Of a stretch of 64,000 nucleotides of DNA, positions 33,763 through 41,907 are shown piece after piece; position 1 is the stretch's first letter, and each line of letters starts with the position of its first letter. Below the pieces are notes generated by a model, which did not search any database, was not told the origin of the DNA, and saw only the letters and a list, made by a program, of their open reading frames with translations. Source of the DNA: Arthrobacter sp. SLBN-122 (GTDB lineage Bacteria > Actinomycetota > Actinomycetes > Actinomycetales > Micrococcaceae); NCBI RefSeq assembly GCF_006715165.1, contig NZ_VFMS01000001.1:992001-1056000 (forward strand), given 5' to 3'. Made by a program: the position numbers and the translations under genes.

Positions 33763-33828
33763 TCCATCGAGTGCTCCGTAGCTGCCCTTTTGAACGCCCA
33801 AAACGGCAGCTACGGAGCAATCGACGGA
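33763..33828. repeat. 66-bp imperfect palindromic repeat (copy C)
   Basis: Arms match at 28 of 33 positions, with TCGA-nn-TGCTCCGTAGCTGCC and a CTTTTGAACGCCCAAAAC centre. It lies 2 bases after the dienelactone hydrolase stop and belongs to the same class as the copies at 3264 and 18664. Confidence 0.78.
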
Positions 33829-33834
33829 AAACGC

Positions 33835-33876
33835 CGACGGCGGGCCGCCCCACCAAAAGGGGGCGGCCCGCCGTCG
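33835..33876. terminator. Strong bidirectional terminator
   Basis: A 17-bp perfect GC-rich stem (starting CGACGGCGGGCCGCCCC) with an 8-base loop lies between the convergent hydrolase (+) and permease (-) genes. T-rich sequence follows on the plus strand. Confidence 0.85.
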
Positions 33877-33895
33877 AACTTTGTTTAAGGAAGCG

Positions 33896-35359
33896 TCAGC
33901 TGAAGAGCTCGCTCTTAGGCTGGTTGTTCTTGACCTTCTGCCAGCCCAGCCACAGGACCACCGCAAAGAACGGAATGGTGCCCAGGGTCCACAGGCCCAG
34001 GTAGAACACCTCGCCGGACTTGCTGGTCATGGTGTCGAAGCCGATCAGGACCGTGATGGCCAGCAGCCCCACCAGGCCGGCCCAGCTGGTCCACGGCGAG
34101 CCGGGCATCGCCAGGCCGGAGGTGACGCCCTTGCGCCGGCGCAGCATGATCTGGCTGGCAAAGATGGAACCCCAGCAGAAGATAACGCCGATCGAGGCGG
34201 TGTTCAGGGCCAGGTCGAACGCGTGCGAGCCGCCCAGCCAGATGTTCAGCATGATGCCCACCAGGTAGAAGGCCGCGATGGCAAGGATGGCCGCGTACGG
34301 GACGTGCCGCTTGGACATCTTTGTAAGCCACTGCGGGGCATGGCCGTTGTTGGCCATGGTGCGGAACACGCGGCCGATGGAGTACAGGCCGGAGTTGCAG
34401 GAAGACAGGGCGGCGGTGATCACGATCATGTTCATCACGTCGCCCACCCAGCCCAGGCCCATCTGGCCGAACACGGTCACGAACGGGGACGTGCCGGCCT
34501 TGTACTGGTCGGACGGCAGCAGCATGGCCAGCAGGGTCACTGAACCGACGTAGAACACCACAATGCGGAGGACGACGGCGCGGATCGCCTTGGGCACTTC
34601 GCGTTCCGGGTTCTGCATCTCGCCGGCGGTGATGCCCACCAGTTCGATGCCGTTGTAGGCGAAGATCACGGCGTTCAGGACCAGCACCATCACCAGGGCG
34701 CCCTTGGGGAACATTCCGCCCTCAGCGGCGAAGAGGTTGGCCACCGACGCGTGGCCGTCACCCACCTGGGCGTTGGTGACCACCATGAAGGTGCCCACGG
34801 CCAGGAAGATCAGGATGGCGCCCACCTTGAGGCAGGACGCCCAGAATTCGAACTCGCCGAAGGCCTTGACGCTGAGCAGGTTGACGGCAACCAGCAGGAC
34901 CAGGGCGGCGATGGCCGAGGCTTCCACCGGGACATTGGGGAAGAAGAACTGGAAGTACAGGCCGATCGCGATCAGTTCGGCGATGCCGGTCATGCCCCAG
35001 TTGATGAAGTACATCCAGCCGGAGAGGAAGGCGCCCTTCTTGCCGAACATCTCGCCGGCGTAGCTGACGAACGAGCCGGAGGTCTGGCGGTACATGATGA
35101 GTTCGCCCAGGGCACGCATGAGCAGGTAGGCGATCACGCCGGCGATGGCGTAGGAGAAGATCAGGGCGGGGCCGGTGGAGGCGAGGCGGCCGCCGGCTCC
35201 CATGAAGAGGCCGACGCCGATGGCGCCGCCCATGGCGATCATGGTGACATGGCGCCTGCCCAGCGTCTTGCTGTAGCCCTCGGCACTGAGGGTGGGGTCG
35301 ACGACGGCGGTTGATGGTGCCGTGCTGTTCTTTAGGTCTATGGGGGTACTTTGAGGCAC
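33896..35359 (-). CDS. APC family amino-acid permease (AnsP/GabP-like)
   Basis: A 487-residue permease with about 12 membrane helices. The first reads IAMGGAIGVGLFMGAGGRLASTGPA, the signature of the amino-acid transporter family (asparagine, GABA, D-serine/D-alanine permeases), followed by RALGELIMYRQTSGSFVSYA. Proton-driven uptake of an amino acid is predicted; resemblance to L-asparagine permease AnsP is strongest by eye. The GTG at 35359 with AAGGAA seven bases upstream is preferred over the ATG at 35392. It is a single-gene transcript; the upstream 200 bases hold no recognisable operator. Confidence 0.9.
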   Translation of the reverse strand: MPQSTPIDLKNSTAPSTAVVDPTLSAEGYSKTLGRRHVTMIAMGGAIGVGLFMGAGGRLASTGPALIFSYAIAGVIAYLLMRALGELIMYRQTSGSFVSYAGEMFGKKGAFLSGWMYFINWGMTGIAELIAIGLYFQFFFPNVPVEASAIAALVLLVAVNLLSVKAFGEFEFWASCLKVGAILIFLAVGTFMVVTNAQVGDGHASVANLFAAEGGMFPKGALVMVLVLNAVIFAYNGIELVGITAGEMQNPEREVPKAIRAVVLRIVVFYVGSVTLLAMLLPSDQYKAGTSPFVTVFGQMGLGWVGDVMNMIVITAALSSCNSGLYSIGRVFRTMANNGHAPQWLTKMSKRHVPYAAILAIAAFYLVGIMLNIWLGGSHAFDLALNTASIGVIFCWGSIFASQIMLRRRKGVTSGLAMPGSPWTSWAGLVGLLAITVLIGFDTMTSKSGEVFYLGLWTLGTIPFFAVVLWLGWQKVKNNQPKSELFS

Positions 35360-35566
35360 AACTGTTCCTTGTGGGTTGGGGGTTGGCCGCATCCGGACTT
35401 CGTATGATCAGGCTCACAAAATTCGGCTTTACGTCTCTGGACCTACAAATGTGAGCGCGGGATCCTCGAACTGCCGAAGCTTCACGCGGCCTGACCATCT
35501 TACAAGACGGTGCGGGGTGGTACGTGACGCGCACTACACGCTGGCCGCCGGAGATAGGCTGGCGGC

Positions 35567-36328
35567 ATGGCAACAGTCCACCGCTTACCGCCCGCTCCGC
35601 AGCCCCAGCTGTACCGCTTTTCCCGCCTGGACCTGGCCACCCTGTGCCTCTACGTCGCCATCGCCGGGTTCTTCGCAGCCGCCGGCGACCTGCTGGCCCC
35701 GTTCCTCCGGCAGATCGCCCCGTCGCCTGCCGCCGCGTCCTATGCAGTGAACCTTTTGTTCTATGCCTCGGTGGGAATACTGGCGCTGCTGGCGGCCCGC
35801 AGAGTTGCGGTCCGCGACCTCAGGGTGCTGGCAACCCGGCCGTGGTTCACGCTGCTGATGGTCCCGGCAGCCGTAATCGCGATGATGATCCTCACCGCGG
35901 TTGTGGTGGCGGCGAACGGGCAGGTGGAGACCTCGGCAAACCAGGCGGGACTGCAGGCACTCATGCAGCAGGTCCCCGCCTGGCTCATGGTTCCACTGCT
36001 GGTGGTGGTGGGCCCGTTCGTGGAGGAATACATCTTCCGGCACCTCCTGATTGGCAAGCTCAGCAGGCGCATCAACGTTTGGATCTGCTGCGCCCTTTCC
36101 GTGGTGCTGTTCGCAGCGCTTCACATCGTGGGGCAGGAAGCGATCACCCTCACGGCGCTGCTCCCCTACCTGGCCATGGGTGCCACGCTGGTATTCGTCT
36201 ACATGTGGACCGGGAAGAACCTGATGTTCTCCTACTTCGTCCACGCCGCCAAGAACCTGCTGGCGGTGATCCTGGTCTACGCCATCCCGCCGGAACTCTT
36301 TGAGCAGATGCAGAACATCCAGGCGTAG
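35567..36328 (+). CDS. CPBP family intramembrane glutamic endopeptidase
   Basis: A 253-residue membrane protein with about seven or eight hydrophobic segments. The CPBP/Abi motifs are present: EEYIFRHLL (motif 1, about 147-155), and the His motif ALHIVGQ in the following helix, with FVYMWTGKN as the third. These form an intramembrane protease related to Rce1 and to bacteriocin-immunity proteins. The ATG has TAGGCT six bases upstream, a leaderless pattern. The terminator overlaps its last codons. Confidence 0.88.
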   Translation: MATVHRLPPAPQPQLYRFSRLDLATLCLYVAIAGFFAAAGDLLAPFLRQIAPSPAAASYAVNLLFYASVGILALLAARRVAVRDLRVLATRPWFTLLMVPAAVIAMMILTAVVVAANGQVETSANQAGLQALMQQVPAWLMVPLLVVVGPFVEEYIFRHLLIGKLSRRINVWICCALSVVLFAALHIVGQEAITLTALLPYLAMGATLVFVYMWTGKNLMFSYFVHAAKNLLAVILVYAIPPELFEQMQNIQA

Positions 36329-36345
36329 CGCCTGCATGTTCTGCA
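36309..36345. terminator. Hairpin terminator overlapping the CPBP gene end
   Basis: A 10-bp perfect outer stem TGCAGAACAT with its complement and an inner AGGCG/CGCCT stem whose loop contains the TAG stop. It lies between the convergent CPBP gene and ABC operon. Confidence 0.75.
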
Positions 36346-36369
36346 CGGGCAGTCACCCCTGACAGGTGT

Positions 36370-38109
36370 TCACGCCGGAAGTGTGTACCCGCGGAACGTG
36401 AAGCGGTGGCTGCCACTGGTCCGGCCCGCGATGTAGACCTTGATGCCGTCGGCCGCGTTGGTGCCGCCCAGGTAGCGGTAGCTTTCGCCCGGATTGTAAA
36501 CGGCCGGGGCATCCGGGTCCGTGGGCAAACCGGGCCCGAACTCGACGACATCCCGGCCAACCCGGTAGGTTCCGGTCCCTGACAGCAACTGGAAGGTTCC
36601 GGGTGCACCCGCCGGCTGGACGCCGTCGAGCACTCCACCGGGCCGGAACGTGAGCTCCAGGGCAAAAGCGGTGTGGGTGCCCGCGAAACCGATGTCCAGG
36701 CCAACGTGCCCGTCGCCACAGTCCACACTGATCTCCGTGGCCAACCGGTGGACGTCCGCCGGCCGGGCAGTGAACTCCATCCCGGCGCTGAACCGGCCTT
36801 CATGCTCCAGCGCGTATATTCCGTCGGCCCTCAGTTGCTCCGGCGGCAGCGGCTGGTAGAAGCTCGCTTCCAGCTCTTCCCGCAGGACCACGGAACGGCC
36901 ACGCCGGGCCGTGTGCTGGCTGCGGAACGGCCCCAGGTCGAAGAAACTCCTGGACAGCCGCACGTCGGACAGCACCGCTGCACCGTTTCCGAAGCGGAGG
37001 AAAGTGGGGTTGGTGGCGAGGCCAGACCCCACCCCCGGGACCAGGGAATCACAGCCGCCGAACACCGTGGCCACGGTACCGGCAGAGCGGAACCGGAAGG
37101 CACCGCAGCTGTCCAGGGCCGCCTCCACCGGAGCGAGGGCGGCAGGCAGGTCCAGCGGCAGGGACAAAGCAGCGTCCGACGGCAGCGCGGGCGGAAGTGC
37201 CCCGGCCAGCCACGGATCCAACCTGGTGAGGGCCAGCAGCTTGGCGGGTTCGTGGAGTGGAAGGGCGGCCAGCCAGGCGGCTGCGGCTGCGAAATCGGCA
37301 CGTCCGTCCTGCGTGGCCAGGCGCCGGTAAAGATGGAAGAACGGGGCAGCGCTGAAGGCAAGCCACTGGTCCTGCCGCCGGGAGAACACCGACTCCACGC
37401 TGCCGTCCCCGTTGAACCAGGGCAGGAAGGCGGTGAGGTTCCGCCGGACGTGGTCCAGGAGTTCGGGCCGGTCCGTGCTGTCCGCAATGGTCAGCAGGGA
37501 TGGGTTGGTGACCGCCGTGGCGTAGAGCGGACTCCGTTCCGAATACATGCCGTCCGGCAGCTGGTCTATTCCTTCGGCCAGCCACTGTGCAATCCGCTCC
37601 CCAATGTCCTGGCGCGGCTGGAGTCCGTTGATCTGGGCCAGTGCTGCGCAGAGCTCCCACCGGTGGTTGGGCGTGTGGACACCGCCGGCCACCATGGCGT
37701 CAATGCTCCTGGCAACGATCCCGGCCAGCCGGGTATCGACGTCGGACAGCAGCGTCGCGGCCGCGTCCGTGGCCCGGATGATCCGTAACGCCAGGCAGAG
37801 GTCGTTCAGGGTAAAGGCCGAGTCCGGGGGCGAGGATAGATTCGTGCCGTCGAACAGGCCGGTGGGCCCCTGCAGCGCTTCAAGCCTGTCCAGGCACCCG
37901 CCCATGGCTTTCCCCAGCCGTTCCTGGCGATGGAACCCGGAACCGGGCTGGGTGAAGGTGGTTACCAGTGCCAGCAGCCTGGCCATGGCGGGCCGGTGCG
38001 CCAGGGCCGGGACGTCGTCGTCGTGCGCTACCAGGAACGCCGCCACGTGCCCGTCCGCCGCTTCCGCCACCCGTTCCAGGAATGCTGTGTCCGCTGTTGC
38101 TGTCTGCAA
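36370..38109 (-). CDS. Unrecognised 579-residue protein of a carbohydrate ABC operon, possible polysaccharide lyase
   Basis: No family is recognised with confidence. The N-terminal half (to about 300) is all-helical and shaped like an (alpha/alpha) toroid, with the conserved-looking segments HTPNHRWELCAALA and MYSERSPLYATAVTNPSLL. The C-terminal half is beta-rich (VSVDCGDGHVGLDI and TGTYRVGRD-like strands). That layout, with Asn/His/Tyr/Glu near the toroid, resembles heparinase II/III or oligo-alginate lyases. There is no signal peptide, so it would act on imported oligosaccharides. The start is TTG at 38109 with AAAGG upstream. It is the last gene of the ABC importer operon, 15 bases after a permease. 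Confidence 0.6.
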   Translation of the reverse strand: MQTATADTAFLERVAEAADGHVAAFLVAHDDDVPALAHRPAMARLLALVTTFTQPGSGFHRQERLGKAMGGCLDRLEALQGPTGLFDGTNLSSPPDSAFTLNDLCLALRIIRATDAAATLLSDVDTRLAGIVARSIDAMVAGGVHTPNHRWELCAALAQINGLQPRQDIGERIAQWLAEGIDQLPDGMYSERSPLYATAVTNPSLLTIADSTDRPELLDHVRRNLTAFLPWFNGDGSVESVFSRRQDQWLAFSAAPFFHLYRRLATQDGRADFAAAAAWLAALPLHEPAKLLALTRLDPWLAGALPPALPSDAALSLPLDLPAALAPVEAALDSCGAFRFRSAGTVATVFGGCDSLVPGVGSGLATNPTFLRFGNGAAVLSDVRLSRSFFDLGPFRSQHTARRGRSVVLREELEASFYQPLPPEQLRADGIYALEHEGRFSAGMEFTARPADVHRLATEISVDCGDGHVGLDIGFAGTHTAFALELTFRPGGVLDGVQPAGAPGTFQLLSGTGTYRVGRDVVEFGPGLPTDPDAPAVYNPGESYRYLGGTNAADGIKVYIAGRTSGSHRFTFRGYTLPA

Positions 38110-38124
38110 TGTTGCTGCCTTTCA

Positions 38125-39060
38125 CTAATCTTTCAGGCCGGCGCTGACGTCCGCGTTCAGTACGTACTTCTGGAAGACGAAGAAGACCAGCACCAGCGGC
38201 AGGAGGGAAATCACGGAAGCCCCCAGGAGGACAGGCCAGTCGATGTTTTCCGCACCCACGATGCTTCGCAGCGCCACCTGCAGGGTGTACCACTTGGGAT
38301 CGTTCAGCACGATCAGCGGCCAGATGTAGTCGTTCCAGCGCCATTGAAAGGAGAAGATGGCCAGTGTGAACAGGATGGGCTTGGAGAGCGGGAGCATGAT
38401 CCGGAAGAAGATGGCCAGCTCGCCGGCGCCGTCAATCCGGGCGGAATGCAGCAGGTCGTCCGGAACCGTAAGGAAGAACTGCCGGAACATGAACACGCCG
38501 GTTGCCGTCAACACGGACGGGACGATGATGCCCACCAGCGAGTTGTACAGCCCCAGGTCCCGGATCACCGAGAACGTGGGGTTCAGGATGACCTCGGTGG
38601 GCAGCATGGTGGTGGCCAGGATGCAGACAAAGAACAGCCGCGTGCCCTTGTTGTTGTACTTGGCCAGCGCGTAGCCGGTGCAGGCGCTGAAGAAGACCGT
38701 CAGCACCGTGGTCACGATGGACACCGTTGCCGTGTTCAGAAAGTACTGGGCAAAGTCCACCCGTTCCCAGGCATCCACAAAGCCCTGGAACGTCCATTCG
38801 CGGGGAATCATGGACAGGGGGTAGCTGAACAGCTCACTGCCGGGCTTGAACGAGCTGAGCAGGAACCACAGCAGCGGCAGCGCATAGATGGCGGCGATGA
38901 GCCACATCAGGGCGGTCAGGGGAACGGATGCCTTGGCCCGGATTTCAGTGTTGCCCGGCTGGTGCCGGGCCTTCCTCCGGGCTTGCCGGACGGAGGCCCG
39001 CTCCGCACCCAGGGCGGGTTCCTCCGCCACGGCGGGAGGCAGGTTGGCAGCTGTTGCCAT
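38125..39060 (-). CDS. Carbohydrate ABC transporter permease (MalG/LacG type)
   Basis: A 311-residue membrane protein with a basic 45-residue N-terminus and six membrane helices. The coupling EAA loop is LLHSARIDGAGELAIFFRIMLPLSKP (about 205-230), which contacts an ATPase encoded elsewhere (probably a shared MsiK-like ATPase, since none is in the operon). The C-terminus QKYVLNADVSAGLKD is typical of MalG-like permeases. The gene follows its partner permease with a 3-base gap. Confidence 0.93.
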   Translation of the reverse strand: MATAANLPPAVAEEPALGAERASVRQARRKARHQPGNTEIRAKASVPLTALMWLIAAIYALPLLWFLLSSFKPGSELFSYPLSMIPREWTFQGFVDAWERVDFAQYFLNTATVSIVTTVLTVFFSACTGYALAKYNNKGTRLFFVCILATTMLPTEVILNPTFSVIRDLGLYNSLVGIIVPSVLTATGVFMFRQFFLTVPDDLLHSARIDGAGELAIFFRIMLPLSKPILFTLAIFSFQWRWNDYIWPLIVLNDPKWYTLQVALRSIVGAENIDWPVLLGASVISLLPLVLVFFVFQKYVLNADVSAGLKD

Positions 39061-39063
39061 GGG

Positions 39064-40008
39064 TCAGCCCTTCTTCCGGTTGAACCGCAGCTGGATGAGG
39101 GCGATGGCCAGCAGGACAACCATCAGCACCATGGAGGCCGCGCTCGCGTAACCCACCTTTGACTGCTCGAAGCCGGTTTTGTAGATGTACTGCACGATCA
39201 GGGTGTTCTGCGTCCCCGGGCCGCCTCCGGTCAGCGCTTGGATCATGGCGAACTCCTTCATGGCGTGGATGGTGGAGAGCAGGATGACCATGAACGACGT
39301 CGGCGCGATGCCCGGCAGGGTGACGTTGCGGAAGCGCTGCCAGGCGTTGGCGCCGTCCAGCTCTGCTGCCTCGAGGAGGGACTCCGGAATGTTCTTCAGC
39401 GCCGCAATGAACAGCAGCATGTTGAAGGCGGTGCCGCCCCACGCCGACGCGAAGATCACGACGGCCAGCGCCAGGTTGCCGTCGCTGGACCACGGCAGCG
39501 GGTTCCCACCGAAGGTGGAGATGACAAAGTTCACAAACCCGAAGTCCTGGCCGAAAAGCCACTTCCAGATGACGCCCACCACGATGGGCGAAATCAGCCA
39601 CGGCAGGAAGATCACCATCTTTGCCGCGGTGCGGCCGCGGACCGCCTTGCTGACCAACAGCGCGGCGACGCCCAGGGAACAGAGGTAGACCAGCGGAACG
39701 GACAACACGGTATACACAAAGGTCCGGCCCAGCGCGGCGTAGAAGCCGGCATCGGCGAAGAGCTTCTGGAAGTTGGCGAGGCCGATGAAGTGCAGTTTGC
39801 CGATCCCGCGGTAGTCCGTGAAGGAGTACAGCAGCCCCAGCGCCCCCGGCCATACGAAGAACACCAGGAAGAGGACAACGTTGACGCCGATCAGGACCAG
39901 CGGGGCGATGACATAGCGGTTTCGGCGCTTCTGTGCGGATTTGCTGCGGACAGGCGCCGGCGCCGGTGCGTCCGGCGCCGGCGCAGTGCTGATGGTTGGT
40001 TGCGCCAC
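39064..40008 (-). CDS. Carbohydrate ABC transporter permease (MalF/UgpA type)
   Basis: A 314-residue permease with an Ala/Pro/basic N-terminus and six membrane helices. EAA motif LLEAAELDGANAWQRFRNVTLPGIAP (about 220-245). It forms the heterodimeric channel with the next permease. GTG start at 40008, four bases after the binding-protein gene. Helices begin near residue 32 (YVIAPLVLIGVNVVLFLVFF). Confidence 0.93.
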   Translation of the reverse strand: MAQPTISTAPAPDAPAPAPVRSKSAQKRRNRYVIAPLVLIGVNVVLFLVFFVWPGALGLLYSFTDYRGIGKLHFIGLANFQKLFADAGFYAALGRTFVYTVLSVPLVYLCSLGVAALLVSKAVRGRTAAKMVIFLPWLISPIVVGVIWKWLFGQDFGFVNFVISTFGGNPLPWSSDGNLALAVVIFASAWGGTAFNMLLFIAALKNIPESLLEAAELDGANAWQRFRNVTLPGIAPTSFMVILLSTIHAMKEFAMIQALTGGGPGTQNTLIVQYIYKTGFEQSKVGYASAASMVLMVVLLAIALIQLRFNRKKG

Positions 40009-40012
40009 GGGA

Positions 40013-41284
40013 TCAGGCGCCGTTGTAGAGCTTCACGATGTTGTCCACCGTGGTCTTTGCGTCCTGGCCGCCGGAGAGCATCTTGACGGTCTCCTCGCGC
40101 AGCGGGTCGCCGGAGAACGGCGTCTCGGCGTAGGCCTCGGCCACCACGCGCTTGATGGCGTTGTCGCCCTTGGCCTGGTTGCCGGAGATCTGCTGCTGGT
40201 ACAGCTCAAAGGAAGGCTGCTGGAACTGGTACTCCACCTTGAGGTCCTTGGCAGGCAGGTATCCTCCCAGCTGCGCGAACTCGATGTAGTTGGCGTCCTG
40301 GTAGAACCAGTCAATGAACTTTTTAGCTTCCTCGTCCGCACCAGTGTCCTTGAACGCGACCATGAACCCGCCGCCGAGATTGGTGGCGTTGACTTCCTTC
40401 TTCGGCAACGGGACTGACAGCCATTCGAAGTCCTTGATGTTCTTGTTGAAGTCCGCAACCTGCCAGCTGCCGGAGTAGTATGCGGCAACCTGGCCGCTCT
40501 TGAACATGGCGTTGCCATCCTCGCCGCTGAGCCAGACGGACTTAGGCATGGTCTGGTCATCGTTGATCTTCCGGAAGTACTCCAGGGTCTCCACGGCTTT
40601 GGCGTCGCCGGCGTATTTGCCGTTTTCCTTGGCGAAGGCCGTGCTGCCGAACTCGTACATCATGGCGCGCAGGCGGTGTCCGGAACGGTCCATGACCACG
40701 CCGTACTTGGCTCCGGCCTTCTCGCGGACCTGGTTGACGGCGGCTATGAATTCGTCCCACGTCCAGGTGTTCCCGATCGCCGTCGGGTATTTGACTCCCG
40801 CCTTATCGAACAGGCTTTTGTTGACGAACAGTCCGACGGCGGTGAGGTCGGACGGGATGGCTGGGATGATGCCGTCCGGGGACTCCTGGAGGTACTTTTC
40901 GTCTATTCCGTGGGACTTGGCAATGTCGGTGAGGTCCTGGAGCTGGTTGACCCAGAGCGGGTCAATGCTGGTCACACGGGCCAGCGCCGGGAGGTCGTTT
41001 GCCGTGGCTGCGTTCTTCAGTTTGGTGGTGATGTCAGCCGTGGGAACGTCCACCACTTCGATGGTGATGCCGGTGGCTTCCTTGTACTTCTTCGCCGCCG
41101 CGGCAAACGCGCCGCCCTGGTTGGTGTCGCCGGACAGGACGAGCTGCAGGGTCTTGGCGCCTCCGTCAGAGGACCCGCCTCCTCCCCCACAGGCCGTGAG
41201 GCCCGCGGCCAGGGCTGACAGCCCGAAGGCCGTCAGGCCGAACTGGCGGCGGCTGATGCTGGAGATTCTTGTCTTCTCTGACAA
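40013..41284 (-). CDS. ABC transporter extracellular solute-binding lipoprotein (carbohydrate)
   Basis: A 423-residue family 1 solute-binding protein. The N-terminal SRRQFGL resembles a twin-arginine signal, and a lipobox LTAC (Cys32) marks lipid anchoring. Mature protein begins with Gly/Ser and the strand TLQLVLSGDTNQGGAFAAAAKKYKEATGITIEVVDVP, as in sugar-binding proteins, and later LGGGFMVAFKDTGADEEAKKFIDWFYQ. Ligand unknown. The start is TTG at 41284 with AGGA 8 bases upstream. First gene of the operon, 57 bases downstream of the 14-bp palindrome at 41341. Confidence 0.92.
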   Translation of the reverse strand: MSEKTRISSISRRQFGLTAFGLSALAAGLTACGGGGGSSDGGAKTLQLVLSGDTNQGGAFAAAAKKYKEATGITIEVVDVPTADITTKLKNAATANDLPALARVTSIDPLWVNQLQDLTDIAKSHGIDEKYLQESPDGIIPAIPSDLTAVGLFVNKSLFDKAGVKYPTAIGNTWTWDEFIAAVNQVREKAGAKYGVVMDRSGHRLRAMMYEFGSTAFAKENGKYAGDAKAVETLEYFRKINDDQTMPKSVWLSGEDGNAMFKSGQVAAYYSGSWQVADFNKNIKDFEWLSVPLPKKEVNATNLGGGFMVAFKDTGADEEAKKFIDWFYQDANYIEFAQLGGYLPAKDLKVEYQFQQPSFELYQQQISGNQAKGDNAIKRVVAEAYAETPFSGDPLREETVKMLSGGQDAKTTVDNIVKLYNGA

Positions 41285-41340
41285 TGCTCTGTCCTGTCTC
41301 TCGGTGTGAGGGAAAACCCTTTCCGAAGAAAACTGTGACC

Positions 41341-41354
41341 TATGTCATGACATA
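41341..41354 (-). promoter_or_regulatory. 14-bp perfect palindrome, candidate operator of the ABC operon
   Basis: TATGTCATGACATA is a perfect palindrome 57 bases upstream of the binding-protein start, in a more A/T-rich promoter region. The core suits a GntR- or LacI-family dimer; no such regulator gene is next to the operon. Confidence 0.5.
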
Positions 41355-41444
41355 AAGTCAAGAATACTTTTCAGCAGCTTTGCCCTTGGGTCCTCCTTTC
41401 CCCGGCATCTTCCGCTTCGCCCCGGCCGCCTCTACCGTTGACGG

Positions 41445-41885
41445 ATGGGACTGAACATCCAGATAGTCATCGATTCCGCCCGCCCCCATGAGCTCGCCGA
41501 CTGGTGGGCGGAAACCCTTCAATGGGCGGTGGAACCCCAGGACGCCGGCTTCATCCGCTCCATGATCGAGCAGGGGTACGCCACCGAGGGCCAGACCATG
41601 ACCCACCGGGGCAACCTGGTGTGGAAGGACGGTGCCGCCATCAGGCCACCGGAAGAGATAGAGTCCAAGGCCCCCGAGCGGCGCATCCTGTTCCAGACCG
41701 CGCCCGAAGGCAAAACGGTGAAGAACCGGGTGCACTGGGACGTCCGGCTGGACGGCCGGGACAAGGACGAGGTCCGCAGCGAACTCGAGGCCCGGGGCGC
41801 CTCCTTCCTCTGGTCCGCGCGGCAGGGCCCGCATTCCTGGCACACCATGGCCGACCCCGAGGGCAACGAGTTCTGCATCAGCTGA
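41445..41885 (+). CDS. VOC superfamily protein (glyoxalase-like)
   Basis: A 146-residue protein of the glyoxalase_6-type VOC family: GLNIQIVIDSARPHELADWWAETLQW, a polar middle with LVWKDGAAIRPPEEIE, then NRVHWDVRLDGRDKDEVRSELEARGASFLW and HTMADPEGNEFCIS, the usual final strand with its metal-side Glu. Substrate unknown. The ATG has TACCGT six bases upstream and no ribosome site, hence probably leaderless. It is followed 22 bases later by menB, which has its own leaderless-style promoter. Confidence 0.85.
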   Translation: MGLNIQIVIDSARPHELADWWAETLQWAVEPQDAGFIRSMIEQGYATEGQTMTHRGNLVWKDGAAIRPPEEIESKAPERRILFQTAPEGKTVKNRVHWDVRLDGRDKDEVRSELEARGASFLWSARQGPHSWHTMADPEGNEFCIS

Positions 41886-41907
41886 CGCCGATTACTAGAC
41901 TTGGACG

